A program made the position numbers and the translations under genes. A stretch of 64,000 bases of DNA from Bacillus sp. MYb209. Lineage in GTDB: Bacteria; Bacillota; Bacilli; Bacillales; Bacillaceae_G. Below, in pieces: positions 56,601 to 64,000 of this stretch (positions are counted from its first letter, which is position 1; every line of letters starts with the position of its first letter). The stretch lies in the NCBI RefSeq assembly GCF_002975175.1, contig NZ_PCNZ01000017.1, forward strand, positions 44,982 through 108,981. Direction: 5' to 3'. Under the pieces are notes generated by a model. It worked only from the letters and a program-made list of their open reading frames with translations. It ran no database searches and had not been told where the DNA came from.

Positions 56601-56676
56601 GTGAAACTTTAATCAGTGGGGGTTTTGTTCATCCCCCACTGATTATTAGCCTTCACCAATCGGGCGTGAATATTAA
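56601..56676 (+). repeat. bcr1 copy 4 (3'-deleted, 76 bp)
   Basis: Begins GTGAAACTTTAATCAGTGGG and keeps the first hairpin to CAATCGGGCG, then loses the second half. ATAAA flanks are at 56596-56600 and 56677-56681. Confidence 0.78.
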
Positions 56677-56681
56677 ATAAA

Positions 56682-56725
56682 AAAGGACAATACATATTAT
56701 ATTTGACTAATATGTATTGTCCTTT
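56682..56725. terminator. Bidirectional terminator
   Basis: AAAGGACAATACATATTA and its complement, an 18-bp stem, between the GNAT and nitroreductase genes. Confidence 0.9.
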
Positions 56726-56768
56726 AATTTATCTAACTTTTTTAAATTTTGGTTTTGAATTGTATTTC

Positions 56769-57371
56769 TTAATAAAATTTCACTACATCTTCAGTAGGTA
56801 AGAATGTTCTTTCCCCTGGTTGTTCATTTGGCTCACCAAACGGCATTTGTCCTACTAAGCTCCACTCTGCTGGAATGTTCCAAGTCTCTTTTACTTCAGC
56901 ATCTACGATTGGATTGTAATGTTGTAATGACGCTCCAATTCCTTCAGCCGATAATAGCATCCATACAGTATGTTGTAACATTGCATTTCCTTGATGAGAC
57001 CAAAATGGGAACTGATCTTTATACAATGGTGCATTTTCTTGCATTTTTTCTACTGTTGCTTGATCTTCAAAGAATAGTACTGTTCCTACACCTGCATAGA
57101 AGCCTTTTAGTCTTTCTACAGTCGCTTCAAAGTTTTCTGCTGGCACGCGAGCTCTTAATGTTTCTTTTACGATACCCCAAAACTTTTCATGCTCTCCATC
57201 CATTAATACGACCATACGGCCACTTTGCATATTGAAAGATGTTGGTGCATGTAAAGCTGTTTTTAAAACTTCTTCAATTCTTTCTTTTGTTATTGTAGCG
57301 TTTTTTGTTACTTTACGAATTGAACGACGGTTCACGATTGCTTCTTTTAAATTTGTTGTAGTTGCTGACAT
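56769..57371 (-). CDS. Nitroreductase family protein
   Basis: A 200-residue FMN nitroreductase-fold protein with NRRSIRKVTK, HAPTSFNMQSGRMVVLM and GIGASLQHYNPIVD. It is a paralogue of the protein at 28859. It follows the DsbA/FrnE-like gene and an Rrf2 regulator on the same strand, so it may take part in a thiol- or quinone-stress response. GGAGG precedes the ATG. Confidence 0.88.
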   Translation of the reverse strand: MSATTTNLKEAIVNRRSIRKVTKNATITKERIEEVLKTALHAPTSFNMQSGRMVVLMDGEHEKFWGIVKETLRARVPAENFEATVERLKGFYAGVGTVLFFEDQATVEKMQENAPLYKDQFPFWSHQGNAMLQHTVWMLLSAEGIGASLQHYNPIVDAEVKETWNIPAEWSLVGQMPFGEPNEQPGERTFLPTEDVVKFY

Positions 57372-57444
57372 TTTAATTCCTCCAAATATATGTTTTATTA
57401 TTTTTATTTAAACAAATCAACTTGATTCTTTCATGCAAGACGAA

Positions 57445-58095
57445 TTAGCAATATCCATCCGTCTTACATTGCATACCTTCAAATGAATTTGTTTTATCCT
57501 TTTCGATTTCTTTATCAATTACTCTTTCTAACGTTTCTTTACTAGCAAGTCCTTGAATGACTTCATCTCCAATCATGACAGTTGGTACAGCCATAATATT
57601 CGCTTCATCATATGCATGCTGAATTGCTTCTTGATGTTTTTCTTTATATTTACGAGTTACTAAAGCATCTTTAAATTCAGCTTCAGGAAGCCCTACTTCT
57701 ACCGCTAATTTCGTTAATACATCAATATCTTCAATGTTTTGCTCTTCTTGGAAAAACGCAGTAAATACTCGGTGATGATACTCATTGCCAAGTCCACGCT
57801 CTTTCGCAAATTGGCACCCTTCAAAAGCTAAATGTGTATATGGATGCGGAGAAACACGTGGCAGACGCATTTCAACCCCTAATTTTTTTGCAGTAGGAAG
57901 AATGAAAGAATCCCATGAACCTAACTTATCTGGCTCGTTCCAAGGATCTATTTTAGAATATGGACTTGGACGCAATTCAAACGGCATCCATTCGATTTCC
58001 ACATCTTTCTCTTTCGCTACTTCATCTAATGGACCTTTTGCTAAAAAGCAAAACGGACATATAAAATCTGAGTATACTTTCATTTTCACAGCCAT
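57445..58095 (-). CDS. DsbA-family oxidoreductase (FrnE-like)
   Basis: A 216-residue cytoplasmic thioredoxin-fold protein with active-site CPFC (YSDFICPFCFLAKGPL) and the cis-Pro segment MAVPTVMIGDEVIQGL. FrnE-like proteins act in polyketide chemistry or in oxidative stress; a further C-terminal CKTDGYC pair could form a second redox centre. Downstream of the Rrf2 gene and upstream of a nitroreductase gene on the same strand. Confidence 0.9.
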   Translation of the reverse strand: MAVKMKVYSDFICPFCFLAKGPLDEVAKEKDVEIEWMPFELRPSPYSKIDPWNEPDKLGSWDSFILPTAKKLGVEMRLPRVSPHPYTHLAFEGCQFAKERGLGNEYHHRVFTAFFQEEQNIEDIDVLTKLAVEVGLPEAEFKDALVTRKYKEKHQEAIQHAYDEANIMAVPTVMIGDEVIQGLASKETLERVIDKEIEKDKTNSFEGMQCKTDGYC

Positions 58096-58198
58096 ATTAT
58101 TTGCACCTTACCTTCTTTTTATTTTCAGATGTAACCAGAACAGTTACAATTTTAAGGAAAAAATATGCATTCTCTTTTAGAGACTTGCGATTATCATA

Positions 58199-58630
58199 TT
58201 ATGCATTCATTTTTTGTTGTAAAGATTCAAATAACTGCCCCATCGTAATATTTCTCAAAACTTCTTCCATCGCGGATTGTGCTTGAATTAAAATAACTTC
58301 TAACACCGCTTGAATATTCGCTCCAATTGGGCAATCTGGATTCGGTTGCTCGTGAAAATGAAATAGTTTGTCTTCTTCTACTACATTCACTGCATGGTAC
58401 ACATCTAACAATGTGATTTCATGTAAATCCTTTAATAATCCCGCGCCACCTGGTCCGCGATTTACGTAAACAAATCCAGATTGTTTCAAGTAAGACATTA
58501 TTTTACGAATGACTACCGGATTTGTATTTACACTTTCGGCCATATAGTCCGAAGTGCAAACTGAAGATGGATTGTTTTTTAAAATAGATAAAATATGAAC
58601 AGCTATAGAAAAGCGGCTACTAATTTTCAT
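58199..58630 (-). CDS. Rrf2-family transcriptional regulator
   Basis: A 143-residue winged-helix regulator (MKISSRFSIAVHILSILKNN; PVVIRKIMSYLKQSGFV; GPGGAGLLKDLHEITLLDVY). Only one Cys lies in the usual sensor loop (NPDCPIGANI), so it does not have the three-Cys cluster of IscR; it is more like YwnA. ATG at 58630 follows GGTGGTGATTACG. It probably controls the DsbA and nitroreductase genes after it. Confidence 0.9.
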   Translation of the reverse strand: MKISSRFSIAVHILSILKNNPSSVCTSDYMAESVNTNPVVIRKIMSYLKQSGFVYVNRGPGGAGLLKDLHEITLLDVYHAVNVVEEDKLFHFHEQPNPDCPIGANIQAVLEVILIQAQSAMEEVLRNITMGQLFESLQQKMNA

Positions 58631-58712
58631 CGTAATCACCACCTGATGTAATCATTATAGTTACAACCAAAAAATAAGTCAATCCTTTTTATAGATTTTT
58701 TATAAGCAAATT

Positions 58713-58749
58713 AAAAAAGTGTCCCATTATGATATATGAGACACCTCTT
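58713..58749 (-). terminator. Terminator of the LysR gene
   Basis: GTGTC.CA and TG.GACAC pair around a 12-base loop with A/T runs on both flanks, just after the LysR stop. Confidence 0.65.
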
Positions 58750-58750
58750 T

Positions 58751-59620
58751 TTATTCTGCAAATAACTCTTGGAATTCTTCAATAAATAGCTGTACAGCGA
58801 GTGAAGAATCCTTTAATGAAGGAACAGCTAAAGCAATTTCTCTCCATACTTGTGGTTCCAATTCTCTCGTTTGTATATTCTTTGGTAAACTCGTTAAAGA
58901 TAACTCAGCCAAAATTGCGATTCCCAATCCTTCTTGAATCATATTTAAAGCTGTTGTAACTGTCGAAATTACATATTCAGCCCGAAGTGGTACGTTCGCT
59001 TGTTTAAACATATCAATAATGGGAGGTTCATATCCACCCTTACATAATATGATTGGTTCATTCTCTAAATCACTTATTGTAATAGATTTCTTCTTACACA
59101 AAGGATGATCCTCTCTTAAGACGACAACCATTTTCCCCTTCGTTAAGGGCACAATCTCCATATCTTTATTAGGCAAAATAACAATTCCGATATCAATTAC
59201 TCGTGATAATAGCCAATCTTCTACTTCTTTAAGTGTACCTTCGCAAAGAACTAATTCTAAATTCGGATACTTTTCACGAAAGATATTAATCATTTTAGGT
59301 AAGAAATATGCTGAAGCACTCGGAAAACTCCCGATTCGAATCGTTCCAACTTCATGCCCCTTCTCCATCGCAACTTCTTGCTCAATCTTCTCCACACCGT
59401 TCAAAATTTCTCTAATATGTACAAGAATTCGATTTCCCACCTCTGTAACGATTAGCCCTTTTCGTTTATCACGTATAAGAATGGTAACCCCTAATTCTGA
59501 CTCAATGCTTGAAATTGCATGACTTACAGCTGGTTGCGTCATATTCAACATCCCAGCAGCCTTCGTAAAACTTCCTAATTCAACCGTTTTAATTAAAACT
59601 TGAAGTTGTGTAATGGTCAT
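58751..59620 (-). CDS. LysR-family transcriptional regulator
   Basis: A 289-residue regulator with the LysR HTH (LGSFTKAAGMLNMTQPAVSH) and an effector domain (IRIGSFPSASAYFLPKMI). It is divergent from the EamA transporter, 97 bases apart, with GATAT-C-ATATC at 59673-59683 as a possible site. It probably activates the transporter. Confidence 0.92.
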   Translation of the reverse strand: MTITQLQVLIKTVELGSFTKAAGMLNMTQPAVSHAISSIESELGVTILIRDKRKGLIVTEVGNRILVHIREILNGVEKIEQEVAMEKGHEVGTIRIGSFPSASAYFLPKMINIFREKYPNLELVLCEGTLKEVEDWLLSRVIDIGIVILPNKDMEIVPLTKGKMVVVLREDHPLCKKKSITISDLENEPIILCKGGYEPPIIDMFKQANVPLRAEYVISTVTTALNMIQEGLGIAILAELSLTSLPKNIQTRELEPQVWREIALAVPSLKDSSLAVQLFIEEFQELFAE

Positions 59621-59717
59621 AACTAATTACTTATACTCCCCATAAAAAAGATTCATTTTATTTATTACACTCGATATCATATCATAGGGAAATGAATTAC
59701 AACAAGGAGGTCTTACA

Positions 59718-60623
59718 GTGACACAGCTTTCTCGAACTAAGACGGCAATAATCCTTACATTTCTCGTTATTATGTGGGGAATTAATTGGCCGTTATCTAA
59801 ATTCGCTCTGCATTACACACCACCCGTACTCTTTGCAGGGATTAGAACTTTAATAGGAGGATTTATCTTACTTATTTTCGCATTACCGAAATACAAACAA
59901 TTAAATTTAAAGGAAACTTGGCATTTATACTTTATTTCATCTTTACTCAATATTATTTTGTTTTACGGACTACAAACTGTCGGACTTCAGTATATGCCCG
60001 CCGGACTCTTCTCCGCAATCGTATTTCTCCAACCTGTCTTACTCGGCATTTTCTCATGGATTTGGCTTGAAGAGGCAATGTATGGCTTGAAAATTTTCGG
60101 ACTTATTCTTGGTTTTATTGGTGTTGGGGTTATTAGCTCTAGTAGTTTAACTGGACATATTTCTATTATCGGTGTACTACTTGCTTTAGGATGCGCTATC
60201 GGCTGGGCACTCGGCACAGTATTTATTAAGAAAACTGGACACCGCGTTAATGCCATTTGGATGGTAACACTTCAGCTTATTATTGGCGGATTTTGCTTAA
60301 TCGGATTTGGTTCAGAATTTGAAAGTTGGTCTAACATCGCTTGGAGTATACCATTTGTAAGTGTACTACTATTCATCTCATTCTTTGTTATTGCAATGGG
60401 GTGGCTTGCTTACTTCACACTTGTAGGAGCTGGTGAGGCAAGTAAAGTTGGGGCTTATACATTCCTTATCCCTCTTATCGCTATTATTGTAAGCTCTATT
60501 TTCTTACATGAGGCCATTACAATGAGCTTATTTATTGGACTATTATTTATTGTCGTAAGCATTTGTTTTGTAAATATAAAACCGAAAGCACTTGCTGTAG
60601 GACAACAAGCTGAAGTTAAATAA
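59718..60623 (+). CDS. EamA/DMT-family transporter
   Basis: A 301-residue permease with ten helices and two EamA repeats (FLVIMWGINWPLSKFAL; LALGCAIGWALGTVFIKK). Such proteins export amino acids, metabolites or drugs. GTG start after AGGAGG. Controlled most likely by the divergent LysR regulator. Confidence 0.9.
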   Translation: MTQLSRTKTAIILTFLVIMWGINWPLSKFALHYTPPVLFAGIRTLIGGFILLIFALPKYKQLNLKETWHLYFISSLLNIILFYGLQTVGLQYMPAGLFSAIVFLQPVLLGIFSWIWLEEAMYGLKIFGLILGFIGVGVISSSSLTGHISIIGVLLALGCAIGWALGTVFIKKTGHRVNAIWMVTLQLIIGGFCLIGFGSEFESWSNIAWSIPFVSVLLFISFFVIAMGWLAYFTLVGAGEASKVGAYTFLIPLIAIIVSSIFLHEAITMSLFIGLLFIVVSICFVNIKPKALAVGQQAEVK

Positions 60624-60668
60624 AAAGATATAAGAAAGAGCCTATTGTTGTAGGCTCTTTCTTATATC
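60624..60668. terminator. Strong bidirectional terminator
   Basis: AAGATATAAGAAAGAGCCTA and its complement, a ~20-bp stem, between the EamA and ycnI genes. Confidence 0.92.
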
Positions 60669-61289
60669 TTATTTTTTACGACGTACTACAAAAATACATG
60701 TCCCCACTGACGATACGATAGCTAAAATTGATAAAATAATTGCTACTGTTTGCATACTGCTCGTACCTTCATTTTTTTCCACACTAGATACTTCACCATG
60801 TTCTCCTGTAAGTGACGTACCTTTTGCAATCGTAGTAAGGGAATGTGGTTTCTCAGCTTTCTCATCACCTGTCCATTCAACAATTTCTCCGTCTTTATAT
60901 TGTTGATATGCATCCCAAGCTATTTTTTGCTCTTTATCTGGATTTTTGGCAACGAAAGTAAATCGCTGAAACTGACCAGGTAAAATCCCTTCTCCTGTTG
61001 CTTCCCATATTACAGTTTTAACTTTTCCAGCTGCATCTTTTTGTTCTTCCACTTTCCATCCTGGCACTGGCTCATACTGTTGAAACTCGACTCCAGATGG
61101 TATTTTCAGTGTAACTTTTGTTGTAGCAATATCCTTTTCAACTGGTACCTTTATCGTATAAGTCTCCCAAGAGTTAACGTCAGAAGTTGCTGGTTTCACA
61201 GTTACGTGAGCACTAACAGGTAACGAAAAAATCCCCATTGCAATTATTGTTGCTATCATTGTTGTTCCTAATTTTTTTATACGTTTCAT
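60669..61289 (-). CDS. ycnI: YcnI copper-binding protein (DUF1775)
   Basis: A 206-residue exported protein: signal peptide (MIATIIAMGIFSLPVSA) with His at the mature N-terminus (HVTVKPATSDVNSWETYTI), a beta-sandwich DUF1775 domain with conserved Trp, and a C-terminal membrane anchor (TVAIILSILAIVSSVGTCIFVV). YcnI binds copper at the cell surface. ATG at 61289 has GGAG ten bases upstream. It follows ycnJ, but a bcr1 copy lies between the two. Confidence 0.9.
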   Translation of the reverse strand: MKRIKKLGTTMIATIIAMGIFSLPVSAHVTVKPATSDVNSWETYTIKVPVEKDIATTKVTLKIPSGVEFQQYEPVPGWKVEEQKDAAGKVKTVIWEATGEGILPGQFQRFTFVAKNPDKEQKIAWDAYQQYKDGEIVEWTGDEKAEKPHSLTTIAKGTSLTGEHGEVSSVEKNEGTSSMQTVAIILSILAIVSSVGTCIFVVRRKK

Positions 61290-61327
61290 TTTCTTATAAC
61301 TCCTTTTCCTCTGTAACTTCTCTTTAT

Positions 61328-61473
61328 CCCGCATTAACGGGCAGTAAGACTCCCACCTCAAAATTCGGCTGGAGTAAAGAAGTTAGGTGGGAGATCAACT
61401 GCCCGTAAAAGCCCGATTGGTTCAACTAATAATCAGTGGGGATGAACAAAACCCCCACTGATTAAAGTTTCAC
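61328..61473 (-). repeat. bcr1 copy 5 (full length, reverse)
   Basis: A 146-bp element with TTTAT flanks at 61323-61327 and 61474-61478, ending in AAAGTTTCAC. It inserted between ycnJ and ycnI. The right flank contains the ycnJ stop codon. Confidence 0.88.
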
Positions 61474-61474
61474 T

Positions 61475-63124
61475 TTATCTGCCACCTACAATAAATTTAT
61501 AATCTATATCGAAACTATCAAGCGATTTTGTTAACCCATGAACATGTATATTCCAGTTTCCTGTCATGTTAATATACATTCCTTCCGCTTCATATTCTCC
61601 CGGTGACACTGCCGAAACTTTAAATGAACCTTTGCCCATATTCATATCTAAAGATTGAGTCGTCAATACAATTTGTTCCATATCAGTAACAGGCTGTCCA
61701 TTCTCATCCTTCAAAGTAATATGAAATGTATTCTGTCCTACCTTATTAGGACTTACATGTAAAGTAAGTTCATATCCATTATCTAATTGTTTACTCTCTG
61801 TAAAAGGTCCCGCAGGAGGCATCGGCGGCGTTTGTACATTTGTCATAAAAGCTACGATTACAAAAACGATAATTCCAATGATAAACTCTACTTTCACCGT
61901 AGCTCCTAACCTTTGCTGCGCTCGCATTCTCGCTTTCACATAATGAATAATTCCCAATATCCCCATACACACGAATAAAAGTATCTTTGCTAATAAGGCC
62001 AATCCATACTTCGTATCAAATAGGGAATGGATCGTGGGAATAAAAAATGTGCTGTTAAAAAGACCCGTTAATAAAATCACTATGACGGCACCTGTTGCCC
62101 ATGGCGAAAAACGCTTGATCGCATCCCAATACATAGTCCACTTGTCATCCTCTTTACGTAAAAGAAGAACAATCGATGATAGCCCCCCAATCCATAACGA
62201 AGCTGCGAATAAATGTAGAAAGTCCATAACGACAGCAATTCCTTTAAACTTTAAACCATATGCGTGACTATTTAAGGCTTTCATTGCAAGTAAGCCAATA
62301 AACAATACAATCGGAATGCTCCATACTTTAAAACATGAAAGCTTTTCACGCTTCACCGCAAAATATGTAACAATTATAAGCATACTAATAAGAGCCATTT
62401 GAGCCATCCATACATAACCAAAAACAGATAGCTGTAATGTTTCTTTTAATAATAAAGGATCGAATGCTTCTAACCATGAAACATCAGCATTCATTTTCGC
62501 TTGCAATGGTAGATTGAATAGTAAACTAATGAATATCCCAAATAATGAGATCCATATTATTTTCTTACTCCTCGACCGAACTTGACTTGCACTTCCTTTA
62601 TATAGGATAAGATTAAATAATAGAACACCGATAAATAAAGAAAAACCTGTATATAAAATTCCACGTTCCATAATCATATCGATTTGCGGAACATAGCCCA
62701 TCTCTTCTACTTGTATATCGTCTGTTCCCGCTTCTGCTAATCCAATACGGAATGGAATAACTCCTTGAATTGGATGCCCATCAGCTGAAATAGCTTTCCA
62801 CTGAATAGAGTAGAGACCATTTCTGAGATTCTCTTTTAACCCAGCTTCTAATAATTTTTTGTTTTTCTTATCAATATGAGCATCTTTTAAATCTACTCTT
62901 TTACCTGAGGTATCTCTTACGAACAATGTATTAAAACGCGAAACTTGTATGTCCTCATCGAATTCAATTTTCACAACAGATGGCGCTTTTTTCAACGTTT
63001 CGTTTTCATTAGGGTTTGATTTCACAACATACGCATGAGCAGATGCACTTTTTGGTATCAATATGATAAACACGCACGCTATTAATAGCCATGCCCCTAA
63101 CCTTCTCATTACTTTCACACTCAT
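61475..63124 (-). CDS. ycnJ: YcnJ copper uptake protein (CopC-CopD fusion)
   Basis: A 549-residue protein: signal peptide, CopC domain with N-terminal copper His (AHAYVVKSNPNENE) and GHPIQGVIPFRIG, then a CopD domain of about eight helices (~160-415), then a beta-rich YtkA-like C-terminal domain (GYELTLHVSPNKVGQNTFHI, MNMGKGSF). B. subtilis YcnJ imports copper. The CsoR/YcnK regulator is not in this window. Its TAA overlaps the bcr1 flank. Confidence 0.92.
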   Translation of the reverse strand: MSVKVMRRLGAWLLIACVFIILIPKSASAHAYVVKSNPNENETLKKAPSVVKIEFDEDIQVSRFNTLFVRDTSGKRVDLKDAHIDKKNKKLLEAGLKENLRNGLYSIQWKAISADGHPIQGVIPFRIGLAEAGTDDIQVEEMGYVPQIDMIMERGILYTGFSLFIGVLLFNLILYKGSASQVRSRSKKIIWISLFGIFISLLFNLPLQAKMNADVSWLEAFDPLLLKETLQLSVFGYVWMAQMALISMLIIVTYFAVKREKLSCFKVWSIPIVLFIGLLAMKALNSHAYGLKFKGIAVVMDFLHLFAASLWIGGLSSIVLLLRKEDDKWTMYWDAIKRFSPWATGAVIVILLTGLFNSTFFIPTIHSLFDTKYGLALLAKILLFVCMGILGIIHYVKARMRAQQRLGATVKVEFIIGIIVFVIVAFMTNVQTPPMPPAGPFTESKQLDNGYELTLHVSPNKVGQNTFHITLKDENGQPVTDMEQIVLTTQSLDMNMGKGSFKVSAVSPGEYEAEGMYINMTGNWNIHVHGLTKSLDSFDIDYKFIVGGR

Positions 63125-63404
63125 TTCACTTCTTTCTTTTTCGTCACTACACTTTCATTACTTTTTACTTCCCAAGTTTTATTTCTTGATAAAATATTAA
63201 CCTGATTAAGTATAAGGATCTATACCGTATTACTCTCTGTTTATCGCTCACCTCTAAACTTTCAATATATTAGTAACTACCATCATAGATGCAACTTACA
63301 TTTTTAAAGTTGATTATTATTATAATAAAATATATTTATGTAAGTTTCTAAAGAAGAAAAGTTATCGTGAATCATTTGTGAAGGAAATGTGAAATGAATA
63401 AATT
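63125..63404. other. Intergenic region upstream of ycnJ
   Basis: AT-rich, with no ORF and no recognisable CsoR or YcnK operator. Confidence 0.5.
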
Positions 63405-63409
63405 AAAAA

Positions 63410-63435
63410 AGGTGTTACGTTATTACGTAACACCT
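63410..63435 (-). terminator. Terminator of the VOC epimerase gene
   Basis: AGGTGTTACGT and its complement with a four-base loop, 20 bases after the stop, with a T run on the minus strand. Confidence 0.85.
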
Positions 63436-63456
63436 CTTCTCAAGTATAAACTTCCT

Positions 63457-63876
63457 TTATTTCTCTTCTGGATAATCACAATACTCAATAATTGTACCCT
63501 CTGTATCCGCCGGATTAAGGTAAATTAATCTTCTACCGTGTTTATTAATTCGAAGTGTATGCTCTAACGTTCGAATGCCTTGTTCTTTCAATTCTTCTAA
63601 AGCTACATCTAAATCATCTACACGATACGCAACGTGATGAACGCCTTTACCTTTTTGCTTTATAAATCGCGCTATTGGAGAAGTTGTATTATTCGTCGGT
63701 GCAAGTAATTCAATTCTATCACCATCTACTTCAAGAATGGCTACTTCACTTTCAACACCGGGTGCTTCACTTACGTATCGATCTATTAAAGTTCCTAACA
63801 AAACTTTTTCATAAAAACGTATCGTACTATCTATATCACGAACTGCAATGCCGATATGATCAATTGTTTTTTTCAT
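63457..63876 (-). CDS. VOC-family methylmalonyl-CoA epimerase-like protein
   Basis: A 139-residue glyoxalase-fold protein: HIGIAVRDIDSTIRFYEKVL, GVHHVAYRVDDLDVALEEL and IEYCDYPEE carry the metal ligands His, His and Glu typical of methylmalonyl-CoA epimerase. It is a single gene without a mutase beside it, so lactoylglutathione-lyase-like activity is possible too. Confidence 0.85.
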   Translation of the reverse strand: MKKTIDHIGIAVRDIDSTIRFYEKVLLGTLIDRYVSEAPGVESEVAILEVDGDRIELLAPTNNTTSPIARFIKQKGKGVHHVAYRVDDLDVALEELKEQGIRTLEHTLRINKHGRRLIYLNPADTEGTIIEYCDYPEEK

Positions 63877-63952
63877 GTACTTTTCCCCTACTACTTTATT
63901 TTTTCTATCCTTATCAATAGTAACAAAAAAAGTTATAGAATCAAATAAAATG

Positions 63953-63997
63953 TACCCTATAGAATAGACACTTAAAAAAAGTCTATTCTATAGGGTA
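63953..63997. terminator. Strong hairpin at the right edge
   Basis: TACCCTATAGAATAGAC and its complement, a perfect 17-bp stem with an 11-base loop. Probably ends a gene beyond the right edge. Confidence 0.8.
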
Positions 63998-64000
63998 TTT

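Overview
This is chromosomal DNA of a Bacillus cereus-group organism. The window is AT-rich, ribosome binding sites are strong GGAGG types, and many starts are TTG or GTG. It carries the group-typical genes entFM/cwpFM (cell-wall peptidase FM) and a BC1960/BA1961-type peptidoglycan deacetylase, and it has several copies of the group-specific bcr1 repeat. About four fifths of the genes lie on the minus strand. No rRNA, tRNA, CRISPR array or intact insertion sequence was found.

Region by region. 1-5.3 kb: the end of a response regulator, a lipoprotein, a LytR-CpsA-Psr cell-wall ligase and a large glycosidase-like lipoprotein. 5.6-10 kb: a DUF6366-like membrane protein and the threonine operon hom-thrC-thrB. 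The operon is preceded by two near-identical T-box units, each with its own promoter, and by a Thr-rich 27-codon ORF just upstream of hom. 10-16 kb: housekeeping and accessory enzymes (FMN oxidase, NUDIX, SdpI-like protein, polysaccharide deacetylase, ANT(6)-like nucleotidyltransferase, O-methyltransferase, SDR). 16-22 kb: a tyrosine catabolism island of antiporter, tyrosine decarboxylase and tyrosyl-tRNA synthetase, flanked by a decayed second decarboxylase and an IS6-family transposase fragment. 22-34 kb: a two-component system, an ABC exporter, a hydrolase, entFM, a nitroreductase, a D,D-carboxypeptidase, an LD-carboxypeptidase/MccF, an SMR pair and small lipoproteins. 34-40 kb: cydABDC for cytochrome bd oxidase. 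40-45.4 kb: two detoxification-type clusters, MarR-dioxygenase-LLM oxidoreductase and a LysR regulator divergent from DUF4865-tautomerase-CMD, each with visible palindromic operators. 45.5-50.2 kb: a branched-chain amino acid ABC transporter (livJGFHM order). 50.4-54 kb: a Zur-box-controlled COG0523 GTPase, an L-amino-acid oxidase and L-lactate dehydrogenase. 54-64 kb: membrane proteins, GNAT, an Rrf2 regulator with a DsbA/FrnE protein and a nitroreductase, a LysR/EamA divergent pair, the copper genes ycnJ-ycnI and a VOC epimerase.

The most notable signals are these. (1) A family of bcr1 repeats (five clear copies, two decayed candidates) is flanked by TTTAT/ATAAA duplications. The copies sit almost exclusively at the 3' ends of genes; three duplicate the ATAAA that contains the TAA stop codon, and one supplies the last codons and stop of a coding sequence. 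(2) Threonine control appears layered: two tandem T-boxes with separate promoters plus a Thr-rich upstream ORF. (3) A tyrosine decarboxylase island shows signs of duplication, decay and transfer. (4) A near-perfect Zur operator fixes the start and the regulation of the COG0523 GTPase. I see no clearly new defence system or biosynthetic cluster. The candidates for undescribed biology are regulatory.
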